From the NCBI GenBank assembly GCA_958510875.1, contig OY294071.1, positions 36,982,581 to 37,046,580 of the forward strand: 64,000 bases of DNA, in the 5' to 3' direction. The DNA is from Endomychus coccineus (Eukaryota > Arthropoda > Insecta > Coleoptera > Endomychidae). The position numbers were made by a program, and so were the translations under genes. Shown piece by piece: positions 1 through 12,662 of the stretch (positions within the stretch are counted from its first letter, which is position 1; the number at the start of each line of letters is the position of its first letter). Under the pieces are notes generated by a model that saw only the letters and a list, made by a program, of their open reading frames with translations, was not told where the DNA came from and did no database searches.

Positions 1-438
1 CTACAAGGAATCAAATCATTCGAGAGTAGCTGATCGACCATATAATCCATATGAAAAAATACACTCATATTACATTATTTTTTCACAACGATGAAGTCGG
101 AACTTCACGGAATGCTAAGAGCTCTAGAACAAACTACCGAATCTCACTAACTCTTACAAAGACTGAACGAAGTTACTGACGTGTCAATAGGTTGAGCAAG
201 AAAATTTAATTACATGCGAAAACTATGTCAACAAGATTACAAGTACTGGATAAGGAAATCCTTGATAGTTCAATCAGAGCTACTCCATTGTCAGAATTCT
301 TATCGCTCAAATGATCTCCCAGAAGCTGGAAAAGAAACGAACTTACGTTAAGTTCACTTGAGATTTGAGACAATTTAATAACATGTAAAGTTACGAGTTG
401 TATAATGAATAATGAGAGAAATGAGATCTTCTCCAAGG

Positions 439-442
<4 letters not shown>
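1..442. other. No recognisable feature
   Basis: AT-rich sequence with short stop-bounded frames only. I see no conserved protein motif, terminal repeat or structured RNA here. Confidence 0.5.

Positions 443-503
<61 letters not shown>
443..503. repeat. (AT)n microsatellite
   Basis: About 30 uninterrupted AT dinucleotides. Reading frames through it give only a Tyr-Ile run and are artefacts. Length polymorphism between individuals is likely for such a long pure AT tract. Confidence 0.97.
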
Positions 504-504
<1 letters not shown>

Positions 505-3500
505 CAACAGTAACAACTTCAGAACTTGTAAACGAACTGTTAGTCTACATCTCATGAATTCATCAAGCAGATCAATGATGTCTGGTTGTAAAATCATATC
601 TGCAGAGTAGTGCTGAATTCTGAAATAAATACTGAATACATCTTCATCCATTTGAACACTTTTTCTTTCTTTGCAGGCTTAGTTTATTACCATATTTCCT
701 TTCCAAAAGGATGGAAGCAATTTTTATAGTTTTAATGAAATATTTCATGATGAGAACAGAATAAAACGTTTTGACTGAAATATATTCACAATATATGATT
801 CGATGCATTTTGTTCATATAATAAACCCGATAAGAACAATAACAAATAATGCTACTACTCACAAGTAGCAAATAGCTTTGTTCATGGCATATGTGTATAT
901 GTGTACATAGATTTAGTTGCATGACTGCAACTTCTTTCATTGTTGGGTCCTCTCCATTCTCACTACAGCATCCGGAACTCTTGTCATTTACCCATAAGCG
1001 GGTCAGCTGGATCATATAGACTAAACTTCGGTTATCCTAGTGCTCTAGTCTTCTCAACAAAAAGTATGATATAATATATTATGTTTATTATGTATAACTG
1101 CAGCTTACCCGCCAAAAGCAACATATCAGACACAATTCATTTTCTGAATATGAATTATGACAATGCAAATGCTCAAAACAACCCTCTTTATAGAATTTAT
1201 ATTGTCTAGAATGATATTTGCAAGAATCAAACGCAAGTTAGATGCAATCAAACAACCTGACCACTATAAGCAAATGTACATTATTTGCTCTACTAATAAC
1301 ATCCAATTATTGAGGATTATTAAATTCTCTCGAATTTCTACAGACCACAATCAAAACCGGTAGACATCTTTGTTGAGATTAAATCAATACCTCAGCGAAT
1401 AAGATCTTTGAGGAAAGTTTAATTCCTGCATGGACAACATATTGACATTTTGAAAACGTATGGAGCAAACTCATAATACTGCTCTGATGCTTAAATGCGC
1501 ATATTCCTTTCATCAACTGAGATGTTTCAATCCAACAGATGTTTTACAATATTCATTGGAACTTTAGAGGTACCATGAGATTATGTTACGTGATGTCATA
1601 CTTCGCCGAGTTGCTTTGTGGTTATTCAATATACAGATATGTTTTCAACCCAATTGAGTGTATCCTACTACTGATTCCTATAGATCACATTTACTGTGTG
1701 GTCACCTATTTTTAGAGAACCAAACAAAACCAGGCACTGTTTTGTTTTTATTCGGAATTACAACAATACATACCGAAGCAACAAAGAAATGGTCATTTGT
1801 TTATCTCCTGTTGAATTATAGGTGATATTCCTATGTATACCGCCAATCATAAGAAAACTTAAAATGAAAAACAGAAGAAAAACAATATTTATCCACGTAG
1901 TCTTTCAATTAAAACGTCTAGAAACAGAAATTATGCATAAATAATATTGACGAATAGCTTTTCTCTTCAACAGTTTACGCACAAGATTCCTAAGCTAACA
2001 AATATGTTATCCCCGTGTTGTGAATGTATTGCTATTGTTTCTATTACCAAACATCAATGTTATCAAAACCACAATTGGCTTCGTATCCATTATTAACTTG
2101 TCGGTATATTTTGATGCAATATGCCACTGAAAGTATATTACAGGTGACTCGATATTTTATATGAATGAGGCAAGCACAGAATTCATGTTTGGAAATGTAA
2201 GTTCAAACATTTTGAATTGGTGTTCGTTACCAACCACATGAAGTTTAGTTATCTATATTCTACTTGATACTTTTGTGTTGGCTACAGTCTCCGCAACCGC
2301 ATTGAATTTTATTTGATGAATATCTGTAATATTTTTTTCAATTCATTGATATTTTCATTGTAACCAATCCGTTGAAGTATTTACCATGGAAGAAGTTGTT
2401 TGATTATTCACAGTTCCTCCGTTAAATTAGTGGAATCCAAGAGCATCAACTAACGATTTTTATATTATGAATATTATTATACATAGTAGAATCGAACATA
2501 ATTTTGTGTACACATACATAAAGTTCGTTTGTGCAATATGTCTTAGCAACAAAGAGTAGTGAAGATTCTAATTTGGAAAAGTTCCACTATTTCATTCATT
2601 TAGTTGGAACGCCGTATACAGATCGAGTCAAACAGCCCGATGTATGCCAGTTAATACGTGCGAAAGAGAATCGATGCAGATGTGATTAACATGTATCCCA
2701 AGCTGAAACAAACTGGGCTTGATTTATAAGGCGCATGTCAGTACCACTTAACTAACGACACAGAAAGTATTTTTACTAGAGATGGGCAAAACTGTTATTT
2801 CTAAATAGAAATACCATAATCATAATACCGAGTGATATTACTGCCATTCATATCTCAAAATGACTGGTGAAAAATACAAAACAGCAGATGATATAAGACA
2901 AAATATGTTACACTCACGCAGCTGCTTTTATGAAACAACAGTTGCTGAATAAAAATAGATCACTGAATAGCAACCCATCTCTAATTCTTACTAACAAACA
3001 ATTCGACCTGTGCAATACACACTCCCTCATCGTATAGTATAACACAAGTTCATCTTCTGTTTTTCTTATTAACAATACGATGCTTCTGGCTCTCTTATAC
3101 TCTCACATTAATCCTATACACCGCTCGATCTGATCTGTATGAGCTCTATGACAGGACCAATTGGGTTAGTTGGAAACATCGGACACTCAACGGTATCATA
3201 GTTTACTGACAAACAATTGAAACTTTTCATCCAGGAAATTTGATCGTAATATTTGTCCCTTTATTGGTTTATATATCGCTGTGCTCGTGGTATGTGATTG
3301 CCCGATAAATACATGATGAATCGTGTACTGTGAATTAATCAGAGTGAGGTTGAGATGGTCAATGTTTTGAAATTTAGCGATAACCATGAATCAGTTTGAT
3401 CATAGTTCACTTTATTTAGGGGCCATAATATGTATGACTCATCCCATCGTGACGTCACGCAGGTAGCTTCACGCAATACGCAGGTCCCCGTTTGAACTCA

Positions 3501-3834
3501 AATATTTCTTGTTATAATTGTTATTTTATCCGGTTTGAAAAGTATCTAAGATGGAATTTTTTGGAGAACATTTCGTTTTTCGAATGATCCTAGAAGGAAA
3601 ACAACGGTTGCCACAATACATCAATGCAATTATTCTTATGTAACAAAACACTTCAGTTTACATTACACATTTTGCAGATCCTCATATTATCACATGAGAA
3701 TATTTCATGAAACCTCATGGATTTAGTTGTTCCACAAAAAATTGCCATACATATTGATGTAGCATCTCCACAATCCTTTTCCAAGCTCTTTCAATGATCT
3801 CAGAAGAAATAACTGGTAAATTTCAGTGTTGAAA
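504..3834. other. AT-rich intergenic stretch, nothing recognised
   Basis: About 3.3 kb with only short frames (123 codons at most, on the minus strand at 644-1015, with no recognisable motif). Near 3440-3490 is a slightly GC-richer patch with GACGTCACG, but I could not tie it to a known element. No host exon with convincing splice signals was found. Confidence 0.4.
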
Positions 3835-4050
3835 TGAGATTCAATTGAACAAATTACAGCGATTACCACAACCTTCAAGAATTATCGACTTTTCAAACAT
3901 TTTATAAGGGATAGGTATAGAATAAATTCAATTTTGGTAGTCTGATTCTAATGGAACACCGATGTAGTACGTCTTCCAGGGTGAGAAATTCAATTCTAGT
4001 ATTAGTTTTAACCTCAGATCATGATTAACCACGTTGATATTGGCGTTTTA
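3835..4050 (-). repeat. Single diverged monomer of the ~300-bp repeat superfamily
   Basis: This segment aligns by eye with the tandem units at 8.9-9.3 kb in the same orientation, and with those at 26.3-27.1 kb in the opposite orientation. Shared blocks include a stretch like ATCGATTTTGGTCGGCCTCA (here diverged to AATTTTGGTAGTCTGATTCT), TGGAACACCGAT, and AACCTCAGATCATGATTAAC. It appears as a lone copy. Strand is set relative to the 26-kb array. Confidence 0.6.
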
Positions 4051-5130
4051 TCTCCATTACTTCAATTGTAAGTAATGCAAGGTAAAGGTTAATGACAGAT
4101 CTATATCGACACTGCCTTCCAAGTTGATAGATTAGGTTCCGTTAAGCGGAAGTGATGATAATTCCTCGAATATGGATCTTCTGAAAATAAGATCCGTCCG
4201 ACTTTAGAGACTTTGAAGATGTAATCGTGAAGTATGGTTTCTGGTTGGTTTTTAGCCGATGATAGGCGTTCTTGAGGCAGCATCGATCCACTGTAGCAGG
4301 TGCAGATGTAAGTGTACATAATTTCCTTTAATACTACTAATCTTCCAGGGAGTCTCTCGGTGAAGGAGCCCGTTACTAGTAGGTTGATTAGGAGGCGCGC
4401 CGCCCATTGGTAGAATGTAAATAACACGGTTCTTGTGGCAAAATAGATTATAAAGTTGTTTGAACAGTGATTTAAGTATTATGTATATGAGGTCATAGTT
4501 CACATGTGCTTACGTCGCTTAAATTCGAAACGCTTTCTTCGCTCGTTGGCGACTTGCTTTACTTATCACTGTCATTGATACGCGGTAGGCGTGGTTCGTA
4601 CAGATCTACATCAAAATATCAAAATCTCCTGCACATGAATAAATATAGCTATGCTGGCATATTTCCGTTCAAATATCTGAATTTAATGTTTGCACGTTTC
4701 GCAAATATATTTATTTCCCTTTGTGTCTCCAATATATCATTCTGAGTAGAACGCTTATTCATTACATAGGAGCAAGAAACAGAAATACACCATTCGTCAT
4801 TCGTCTCTCCGTATGCCTTACCTTATTAATTGGTTTAATCCTTTCATTAGTAAATCAAACATTGCTATAAACATGATTCGTTACCTATAAGGACATTTCT
4901 GGATGCAAATTTAGTATCATTACTTTCATGTGATAATTTCGTCGAACGAAGTAAGCCAATTGAACGCTATTGGAAAGGAAATGCATGGAACTGACTGCAA
5001 CTAGGACAGCTACATAGAGGTGAATATTAATTTTTGACTCATAATTCGTCATTAATACCATTCTAGAACAACACGTGAGTTCATTTTTTGACCAATGTAA
5101 TTGAAATTGGAACTATGAAAAAACCTACTC
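4051..5130. other. Unassigned sequence with two overlapping minus-strand frames
   Basis: Minus-strand open frames of 108 codons (4101-4427) and 83 codons (4252-4503) overlap in different phases, and a 79-codon plus-strand frame lies at 4506-4745. None shows a motif I recognise. A somewhat GC-richer block around 4330-4400 could be a very old transposon coding remnant, but I cannot assign it. Confidence 0.3.
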
Positions 5131-5134
5131 AACG

Positions 5135-5588
5135 AGCAAATGCAATAATATAAAAAATTCCTTAAATCTAACCCACAAATCATTATCTTAAAAGCAGAGG
5201 AAGATTATAAAACTGTTATCGAGCATAAAAATGAATATGAGGACAAAATGTCTAAAACGTTGAATAATTCTGAAGTATACGAAATATTGAATAATGACCT
5301 ATCAAATATTTAACAACCAGAAAATAATAACTCAGTAAAAGAAATATGGTTCAAAATACATTCCTAGACAATACTCATACTCCAAAAATATATGGTTCAC
5401 CCAAAATTCATAAGCTATATATAACAATGAGACCTATGGTGTATAGCATTCAATCTTCTTTTTATGAAATGTATAAATAGTTACCTAACATATTGAAGAA
5501 CATATCTTACAAAATGACTTTAACCAAAGATTATTGATTTTCAAAGAATTTATTGACAAAATTATGATTCCAAAAGCTATATCTTAGG
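5135..5588 (+). pseudogene. Penelope-like element (PLE) reverse transcriptase fragment
   Basis: Conceptual translation with frame changes gives two blocks typical of Penelope-like RTs. Around 5155-5290 is a segment beginning ILKAEEDYKTVIEH, matching the PLE N-terminal RT block in which a KADKG-type motif precedes TV. Around 5375-5450 is a segment reading PKIYGSPKIHKLYITMRPMV, which corresponds to the family's YGLPKIHKP...LRPIVS motif. At least two frameshifts and several stops break it. The catalytic palm (YxDD) and any GIY-YIG endonuclease are absent, because the fragment runs straight into an unrelated LINE end at about 5590. PLE RTs are telomerase-related and copy their own RNA at the target site. 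The fragment is inactive, but it shows that PLEs, known carriers of hammerhead ribozymes, have lived in this genome. Confidence 0.8.
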
Positions 5589-5865
5589 GCAAAGACCCAC
5601 TAATCGGTCTATACACAGGACACTGCTATTCAAACCACCATCCTAAGAAGGTTCGGCTTGGTAAAAGATACTCAACTTAAACGACGGAACACACGTTCTC
5701 TGTGAATACCTAGCTGGGGAAAGATCTAAGGTATTCGGTAAGACACATCTCCTATCAGAATATCTGGACAAAAGTTCAACCTGCAAAATCATCGGTCTTA
5801 TAAAACGACAGAACTTGCTGGGTGAATTATAATGATAAAAAGTGAGCCACAACAGACCACATGGT
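5589..5865 (+). pseudogene. LINE RNase H C-terminal fragment
   Basis: The translation contains LIGLYTGHCYSNHHPKKV, the (L)TGHC.LN.HL motif that marks the end of the RNase H domain in LINEs with an RNase H after the RT. It continues, with one frameshift, through THVLCEYLAGERSK to a terminal segment ending in double stops near 5855. Only the last ~90 residues of ORF2 are present. It abuts the PLE fragment directly, so the junction is chimeric. Related ends occur at 11.2 kb (+), 14.1 kb (-) and 35.2 kb (-), although the sequences have diverged enough to be separate subfamilies. Confidence 0.75.
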
Positions 5866-6912
5866 CGTTGTGGAAAAATCGATGTTTAGCCCACTCACAA
5901 CTAAACCTAACATCCATATTGTTTCGGTTCTACGCTCTGGTTATTGTCATCTATGAAATAGGTGACTAGTTATCTTCTACTAACTACTTTGTATTAATTT
6001 TTCAGATATTGATGATTGAACACCGAAAAATGTTGAATTACTCTTCTACTAATTCGGGATAATTAGGTCACTCCCGAATTCTTGGAAACTCCTCGTGCAA
6101 ATCAACCCACTTTTTAGATGTAATCGTTTTTTGAAGAATTACCTTCTTTAACTGGAAAGTAATTAGACATTTTCCTGTAACCAGCAAAACAGAACCTAAG
6201 AACGTTTTCAAATAAATGAAATGGAAGGGAGCAAGTTCAAACACAACTCATATTAATTTGTCCGGATATCTAATCTCGCCATATCAACTGGCGGTTGTTG
6301 ATTACTTCAATTTACAAATGCATAGCTTTATTCGAGTCGTGAAATTGAATTTATTTCTGGAATTATTCAAGAAATAATTCGCTATAATTCTCATAAAGAT
6401 TCCATCTATTACGTATATCTAGAGCTTTTCAAACCCTCACGTCAGAATATCCAAATGAAGTTCGCAAGCTTAAATTTAATTTCGTATAAGTTTGTTGAGT
6501 TGAAATTAGATTTTACTCCGTTTAACTTATACCTATTTGTTGAAAGATTATTAAATGATACAAATCACTGAAAGATAAGAGATGACATGAAGCATTCAGC
6601 GAAAACTGTAAGGAACAGCAAAAAAATTAATAGAACATATATTCATATTGATTGATATTAAATTTTTACTTCTCTCCTTTACTGAATGATTTAAAGATAA
6701 AGCATTATTCTTGTCACAACAGGAATTCCGATCGAAATCGACGAACTCTCTGAGAAAGTAAATCAACACATGCTTTTTTCAAATACTTCACTTTAATAAA
6801 AAATGTTGATGAATTTCTAATTTTTTTCAATATTACCAAATTGAATATTATAAATGTCATTATACTGAGTGAAACCAGATTTATCAGTAATGTAAATGAT
6901 TTTACAATTATT
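5866..6912. other. AT-rich stretch, nothing recognised
   Basis: About 1 kb of low-complexity, AT-rich sequence without recognisable frames or terminal repeats. Confidence 0.4.
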
Positions 6913-7425
6913 TTTTTCTATACTTCGACCACACGAGAGGAAAACCTATAATGTTCAACGAATCGTGTGAGCAAGGGTGGAATGTTGGGAGGGGAGATAG
7001 GCATTCTAATTTTTCTTGAAGGTTTGAAGGTTATAGGCATAAGGAAAGACCTCGCTAGGCGAAGAGTTCCACAACTTCGCGCTTCGATAGGAAACTGAAG
7101 TCTGGTAGGAAGAAGGTCTCGACTTAACAATGAAGGGGTGAATAGCTTGAACTCGTTTGAACCGCCTATCTGGAATCACTCGTCGTGGAATAACAGACGA
7201 GATTTTTTGATGAACACCGACCATGGGAATATCTATGTAAGAAAGAGAGATCGCTCACCTTTAGAGAGGTCAATGAATTCGTAAGTGTGACATCACCCAT
7301 CAGACGAATAACTCCTGGATAGAATTTGAGTATGTTTGGGCTGAATGGCTCTAATAAATGATATAACTTGAGTCCAAAATACAAGTGAATCATATATAGA
7401 TCATATATTCTTAAATAGTAAAGTG
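6913..7425 (-). pseudogene. LINE family B, 3' end of ORF2 (degraded)
   Basis: On the minus strand three overlapping frames (7166-7429, 7006-7224, 6918-7130) join into one diverged ORF2 C-terminus. Reading order is GVIRLMGDVTLTNSLTSLKV, then RFKRVQAIHPFIVKSRPSS, then LWNSSPSEVFPYAYNLQTFK, then a terminal IPPLLTRFVEHY. This is the region after the RT of a Jockey/CR1-type LINE, where the SLWNSLPSEVFP motif is characteristic. At least two frameshifts separate the blocks. The same end recurs at 22.0, 29.0, 31.7 and 47.9 kb (all minus), and the family also occurs at 42.7 and 63.2 kb (plus). The sequence just inside the 3' end, a GACYACACGAGAGG-like box, is conserved between copies. Confidence 0.85.
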
Positions 7426-7935
7426 CCAATTGGAAAGTTTCTCCCAGCTATACTTTATCCTAAAATAACTGATCACTTTCCAATCATGCTACAATATCAG
7501 ATAACTAACATGGGCAATTCAAAATTTTCTAAGCAAAATGAACCAATATTTGAAAATTATATAAGCCATAACGATATAAATGATGATATCTTGAATGAAT
7601 CGTGGACAGAATATAATATTTATAGGAATAAATTAGATCCATCGAAAAAAAAACCAAAGCTAATTATCTTGATAGTATGATATATAAGAACTCAAATTAT
7701 CGTGGAAATGCATGACAAATTTAAATGGAAAATCCAAAAAATAACGTTGATATAAGAAATGAAAATAAAGTAAAAATGGATAAAAGGAACATAAGTAAAT
7801 ACTTCAATACATTTTTCTCGGTACATTGCATTTCACCGTGAATAAATGTTGAATATATCCTTGGAAATAGGGTGAAAAATCTGCTGTAAACTATTTTCGT
7901 AATATAATTGGCCAATCCAATATGGAATTTTCCCT
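7426..7935 (+). pseudogene. LINE endonuclease C-terminus and linker fragment
   Basis: A plus-strand open frame (7423-7680, 85 aa) contains LYPKITDHFPIML, equivalent to the I(S/T)DH(L/F)P motif that ends the apurinic endonuclease domain of CR1/Jockey-type LINEs. It continues into the lysine- and asparagine-rich linker (ILNESWTEYNIY), and after frame changes into IRNENKVKMDKRN and ISKYFNTFFS, a typical segment just before the RT. The RT itself is missing. The fragment lies back to back with the LINE B end at 6913-7425 and belongs to a different LINE, perhaps related to the 37-39 kb element, whose linker composition is similar. Confidence 0.65.
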
Positions 7936-8904
7936 AGTCGAGGATTAAAGAACGAAAGAGAATAACAGGCCATATTTTGTCATTTTCGTTGTAACTATTA
8001 TACCTTATGTTTCGTTACGGTTTTGTTGGAATAGTAAATAGCGGGAGAAAATAAACTGTTTTTATGGTGTGAGATTTCGTGGAAGTTAATAGCGAACACT
8101 CCAATAGTTTGACCGCTATAAACTCAATTATATGGTAAAAAGCACTTTTCTGCTTGCATTAAACATTTTTGTGGAATATAAAATACAATATTCGTTATGG
8201 CTACGGATGACTTCAAACATAATGACAGGTGTGATTGGAAATTCTATCTATATTTATTCATGAAGTAACTAGATCCCTATGGCCCTTTTCCATAGTCACT
8301 TTATAACTAGCGTCTCTGCTTGAGGATCAAAAAATGGCACGAGACAACTTTCGAAATTATCGAACAAATGACGGTGACGGTATCACTCGATCAGTTGCAA
8401 AACATAATTGGCGGTATGCGTGACTGTGAGCAATTTTACTGTCGAAAGTTGATATAGGTTTTATTTGAATATGTTATCACAAACTGAATATTTCAAATAA
8501 TCGGTTATATTTAATAATGTTCATTTTAAAGAAAACAGAAGTTATATTAATTTAACTTTGTTATTACTTCATGTTTACGATGCGTTTAATGACAATCTAA
8601 TACCGTATCCCACTTACTTCGACATGTACTGAAACAATGTGAATGCAGATTATTGATTAACTATAAAATACTCCGAACACAATGAGAATAAGCTTATTCT
8701 GCTACAAATTGCGCAACATGTAGCATTTTCCTACAAATCATTTTCATTCAGTTGTAATACCAAGTGCACCAGCAGTTATACCTTAGAAAGTATTTGTTCC
8801 ACAGCTTTAGGAAAATTATTTTTTACTCTCAAATTTCACCGCTATATGGAGTATAGTTTTGAACTCTATCATTAACACTAATTTAACTTTAGATTATAGT
8901 TAAC
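7936..8904. other. AT-rich stretch, nothing recognised
   Basis: No recognisable motif, repeat or RNA structure seen by eye. Confidence 0.4.
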
Positions 8905-9325
8905 CATAAAGAGTGTCGGTACCCTGAATTCTGTTCATCGCATACAAAATGAACCCAATAAGATCATGTTATAGAGGGATATTGTACTTGAAATTCAAAT
9001 CGGGTTTTTTTTAGATGTAATTGAACAAATTTTGGCAATTATTCCAACGATTTCAAATTTTCGACAAAATTTCATAAGAGGTTATGGAAGAAATCGATTT
9101 TGGTCGGCCTCATCGATTTTGATGGAACACCGATAAATTACGTTTTCAAAAGTGACAATTCCGATTGTATCCTTGGTTGTAACCTCAGGCCATGATTATT
9201 CACGTTGCACAGAGTCGGGACCCTGAATTCTGCTTATCGCATACACAATGATCTTGATAAAATAAGGTTATAGAGGGATAATGCATTTAAAGTTTGAATC
9301 GGGGTTCTTTTGAGATTTAACTGGG
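8905..9325 (-). repeat. ~300-bp tandem repeat, about 1.4 units
   Basis: The block ACCCTGAATTCTG followed by TATCGCATACA recurs at 8921 and 9220, a period of 299 bp. Each unit continues with a GTTATAGAGGGATA block. Between them lies the ATCGATTTTGGTCGGCCTCA block that is also found, reverse-complemented, in the 26-kb array. There is no coding content. Strand is relative to the 26-kb array. Confidence 0.85.
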
Positions 9326-11230
9326 CAAAATAGAAATTGGAGATTGTGAAACAGTATTGGAGAAAGTTCGATAACTTCCTATATCGTTAATCTATTATAG
9401 TGAACTTGTATTTGTTGAATGGAAGGCTAAATTTTCATTCCACTTTCAAAACTCGTAAAATATGAACCAAATCGGACGTAGCTGCCGTTTCTCAAAATCG
9501 AGATATGAAACATCATTATTGTCGATGCAATCTTGAAGACTTTGCTGATCGATTAGAGAAACATATTCTAAATTTATATAGATTGTTGCTTCATATTGTA
9601 ATATTTAATATACGAATCTCGATCTTAAAGGTATTGCAATTTTCTTATTTGTGCATTATCGTTATTATTATTATTATTTAAGATATAAAGTCTTGTATAT
9701 ATTAAGATATTTCCTACAATAAAAAAAAACACACATATCTCTGTAAATTTACGTTGATACATGAAGATCGCACGTTGATTTTACCATGACAATACTCGCT
9801 ATAGCATTCTCAATAAGGTCTATTAATTCAACTGAATAAACCATTTCATTTGACGAGCATTATGTGATTTTCCTTTTCAGGGTAAGTAGCATTTCTGGTC
9901 CATATTTGGAATGAAACGTTCCCTATTCCTATGACTGCCGTTTGAATTCGCTATACCTATTACATATATTACTTCCACGTTTATTTAATCTAGAGGGGAA
10001 ATACCCCGCCAGTGAAAAAATCGCTCTATAAGCAAATGTCTTTTACTGCAGCCAGGATAGCGACACTCCTGCAAACAGTTCGTAAAACCTGCAATCGAGG
10101 GATAACCCTAGTTCATATTTGAAATATGAAATGGTATTTTTTGTTGATGAATCAAATGACCTGCAGATTGTACAAATGAATATATAAGCACAGCATTTGT
10201 TACCATTCAAATGATTGTTTAGAATTTTTGGTGTGACTAAAACACTAATCATAAATCTTCAGCGAATATTAGATCTTATATAAAACACAACTAGCATAAT
10301 GATTCTACTTACAATTGATTATAATTCGTGGGAATAAAATAAAATGAAAAGAAGAATCCATGATATTATATTATCTATTATGTACAATTAGTTACAGTTC
10401 GTTGATTCTTCTGCTTTGTCATTCTTCAAAAGTGAATCATATCTCCTAAAATTTCACTTAATAATGTTCCACTCGCAATCTAATAATAAGACTGAAAACT
10501 CATTACAAAGCTTTACGTGTAATTAATTACGTTAATATTTTTTGTTTTCATTATCAAAGTACGGTTCAATATTGATACTTTGAAGTAATAATCTGGAAGA
10601 TGAATTTCATGATAGACCTTAAAATGGTAGTTTTAAAATTCAATTTGCTGCAGCAAATTTTGAACATCTCGACCTTAAAGAACACGGACTAGCGCTTCAT
10701 AAACACAATTCTCTTTTTTAGGAAACTTTGCATGTGATAATAAAAAAGTTATTCAATTCCAGCCTGAATACAGCGCATTTAGCAAAGAGCCTTTGATCTT
10801 CATGAGAATGTTACTAATTCTCAAACCCTCATATTCTTTTCTTTGTATGTTCATTAAATGTGGGAGGGACAAATGATGGGCAAGTTTCATGAAAAATTGT
10901 TCGTAGCAGCTTTTGAAGTACATGTTGACTACAACACAGCATCTCAATTTTCACATCTCCTGCTAGTAAATATGAAATCAGAGTGGATTAATATTCACCC
11001 CATATGTGCTTACTATACTATAGGAGAGTAAAAACAAAAGGAACTGATTCTGACAGAGGGAATTAGAAATCTGCAGCTACATTACTCTCGATAATTATTT
11101 GATCAAGGAATTGGGAACGAATAATTGAGGATTAAACTATCGTCAAATTTGCATCAACTAAATTCAATTTATACAAATTTGGGGCTGCGCTACCTATTAT
11201 AAACTGTAGGCAGGCGAAGCTTCATATAGC
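9326..11230. other. AT-rich stretch with short ATT and A tracts
   Basis: Contains a short (ATT)n run near 9661-9678 and an A9 run near 9721. Short frames at 10043-10252 and 10753-10947 on the minus strand have no recognisable homology. No host gene is recognised. Confidence 0.4.
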
Positions 11231-11525
11231 GGAGTTCTCTCCCAAATGCTCTAAGCTCTTCTCTTCATGAGCAGAAGAAAAATAAAACTGGTGATAGGAC
11301 TTCTTACAGACCACTGTCTCCTGAATGAACATTTTCACTCAATTGGCATTTGTCACCTGGAGCCACAAGCGACATCAATCCGAGCAGTATCCTCGTTTTA
11401 TCGTCACCTCAGACCTGCTGGACTAGGTAATATCACAAGGGGCGCACAATGAACCTAATCAAGTGGCGGTTTCCAATGAACTTGACCGCGCCCCTTTTGA
11501 TTGATTAATCATAGTTCAAAGCACT
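11231..11525 (+). pseudogene. LINE RNase H C-terminal fragment and 3' UTR
   Basis: A 61-codon frame (11267-11452) reads MSRRKIKLVIGLLTDHCLLN and then EHFHSIGIC. This is the conserved GLLTGHC.LN.HL..IGI segment at the end of LINE RNase H domains, with G to D in the TGHC motif. After it the sequence passes through HLRPAGLGNITRGAQ to a stop at 11452 and a short GC-richer tail (to about 11500) that may be the 3' UTR. The RT and most of the RNase H are missing, as expected for a severely 5'-truncated LINE copy. Confidence 0.75.
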
Positions 11526-12146
11526 CATCATCATCAACCGATTGGCAGTGGAGTTTGTAACTTACTATGAAGTAATTTTTGAATAATCAGCATGATCTAA
11601 TACTGCATATAAAACACCTTCTATCGAATGGAAAATTGCCTAAGAGATAACTTTATTGTATAGGTATGTTATCACTGAGTTAAATGTACTAATTTCCATC
11701 CTCTTTCCTCCCGAAATTATATCGGATAAACAATTATGACAAACTAAATTAAAATATTCAGTGCACACGTAGTGATCACGATGACATTTTGAATAATCAT
11801 AAGATTCGAACGAAAGTTTCCCCAATAAGTAATTCATAAGGATTTTTTCCAATGATGCAGGTGAGAGGGTGACAAAGCCTAATAGTTTCTCTTAATATCA
11901 ATAAAAATATCACTATACTTACGACGAAAGATTATAATTATTCGTTATTCTCTTATGGTTCAGCTATAATGTTTTCTCTAATTTAATGACGTTCCCACAT
12001 CCAAACGAGAATGAACATTTCTTGGTGGAGAGGTGGTTATAGACGCATTATATATTCTACAAGTTGCGTTTGGATTTTAGTTCAATCTACAAAATCCTCT
12101 GATTAAAATGACGTACCAGAAGATGAGTTGACAAAGTTATTAATGC
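11526..12146. other. No recognisable feature
   Basis: AT-rich sequence with one 70-codon minus-strand frame (11640-11852) without recognisable motifs. Confidence 0.4.
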
Positions 12147-12149
12147 TTA

Positions 12150-12659
12150 TGGTGCGTTCAGACTGAACATTTCAGCCCGAATGTATACATTCGCTCGAAT
12201 ATTAATATTTCCACTTGTTCGGAGTGTCCGTAGCTTCTAATTTAGTTCTTATCGATTGAAAGAAAACGGAACCACAAGAACAAATACATGATACGGAATT
12301 TGATGTAAACATGGATACTGACCTAAAGGTAGCTTCCAGTGCTTCTTATTGGTTATAAAATAGTTATCAATGAGAAAAAACAACGAAAACATAGATATAA
12401 TTTTAGACAATTTTGCCTATTATTTTCGTTGTAGTATGTCATTTATCTACGTATTTGATTAATAAATTTCGAACCTGGAAGCACCACAGATCGTCACCAA
12501 TGCTGCGAATGCTGTGAACACTGAGAAAAAGCGACAAGTATCGGAAATCATTCAGCGCGTTCTATTTGGCTCGGAGAAACTTCCACACTACGCGAATTCG
12601 TTTCTTTCGCCATGTTTGTTTTCTTCGTTCCGGATAGAATGTTCAATCTGGATATACCA
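12150..12659. mobile_element. PIF/Harbinger-type non-autonomous element (510 bp)
   Basis: The left end begins TGGTGCGTTCAGACTGAACA. The reverse complement of the right end begins TGGTATATCCAGATTGAACA, giving imperfect terminal inverted repeats of about 22 bp (roughly three quarters identical). The element is flanked by a 3-bp direct repeat TTA (12147-12149 and 12660-12662), the TWA-type target duplication expected of PIF/Harbinger transposons. The interior (510 bp) has no intact transposase. A GC-richer block near 12480-12630 may be remnant coding sequence, but I could not assign it. Confidence 0.75.
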
Positions 12660-12662
12660 TTA

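Noticed and set aside
391..651. 86-codon minus-strand frame across the AT repeat
   Set aside because: It is a translated (AT)n tract (Tyr-Ile repeats) with no other support.
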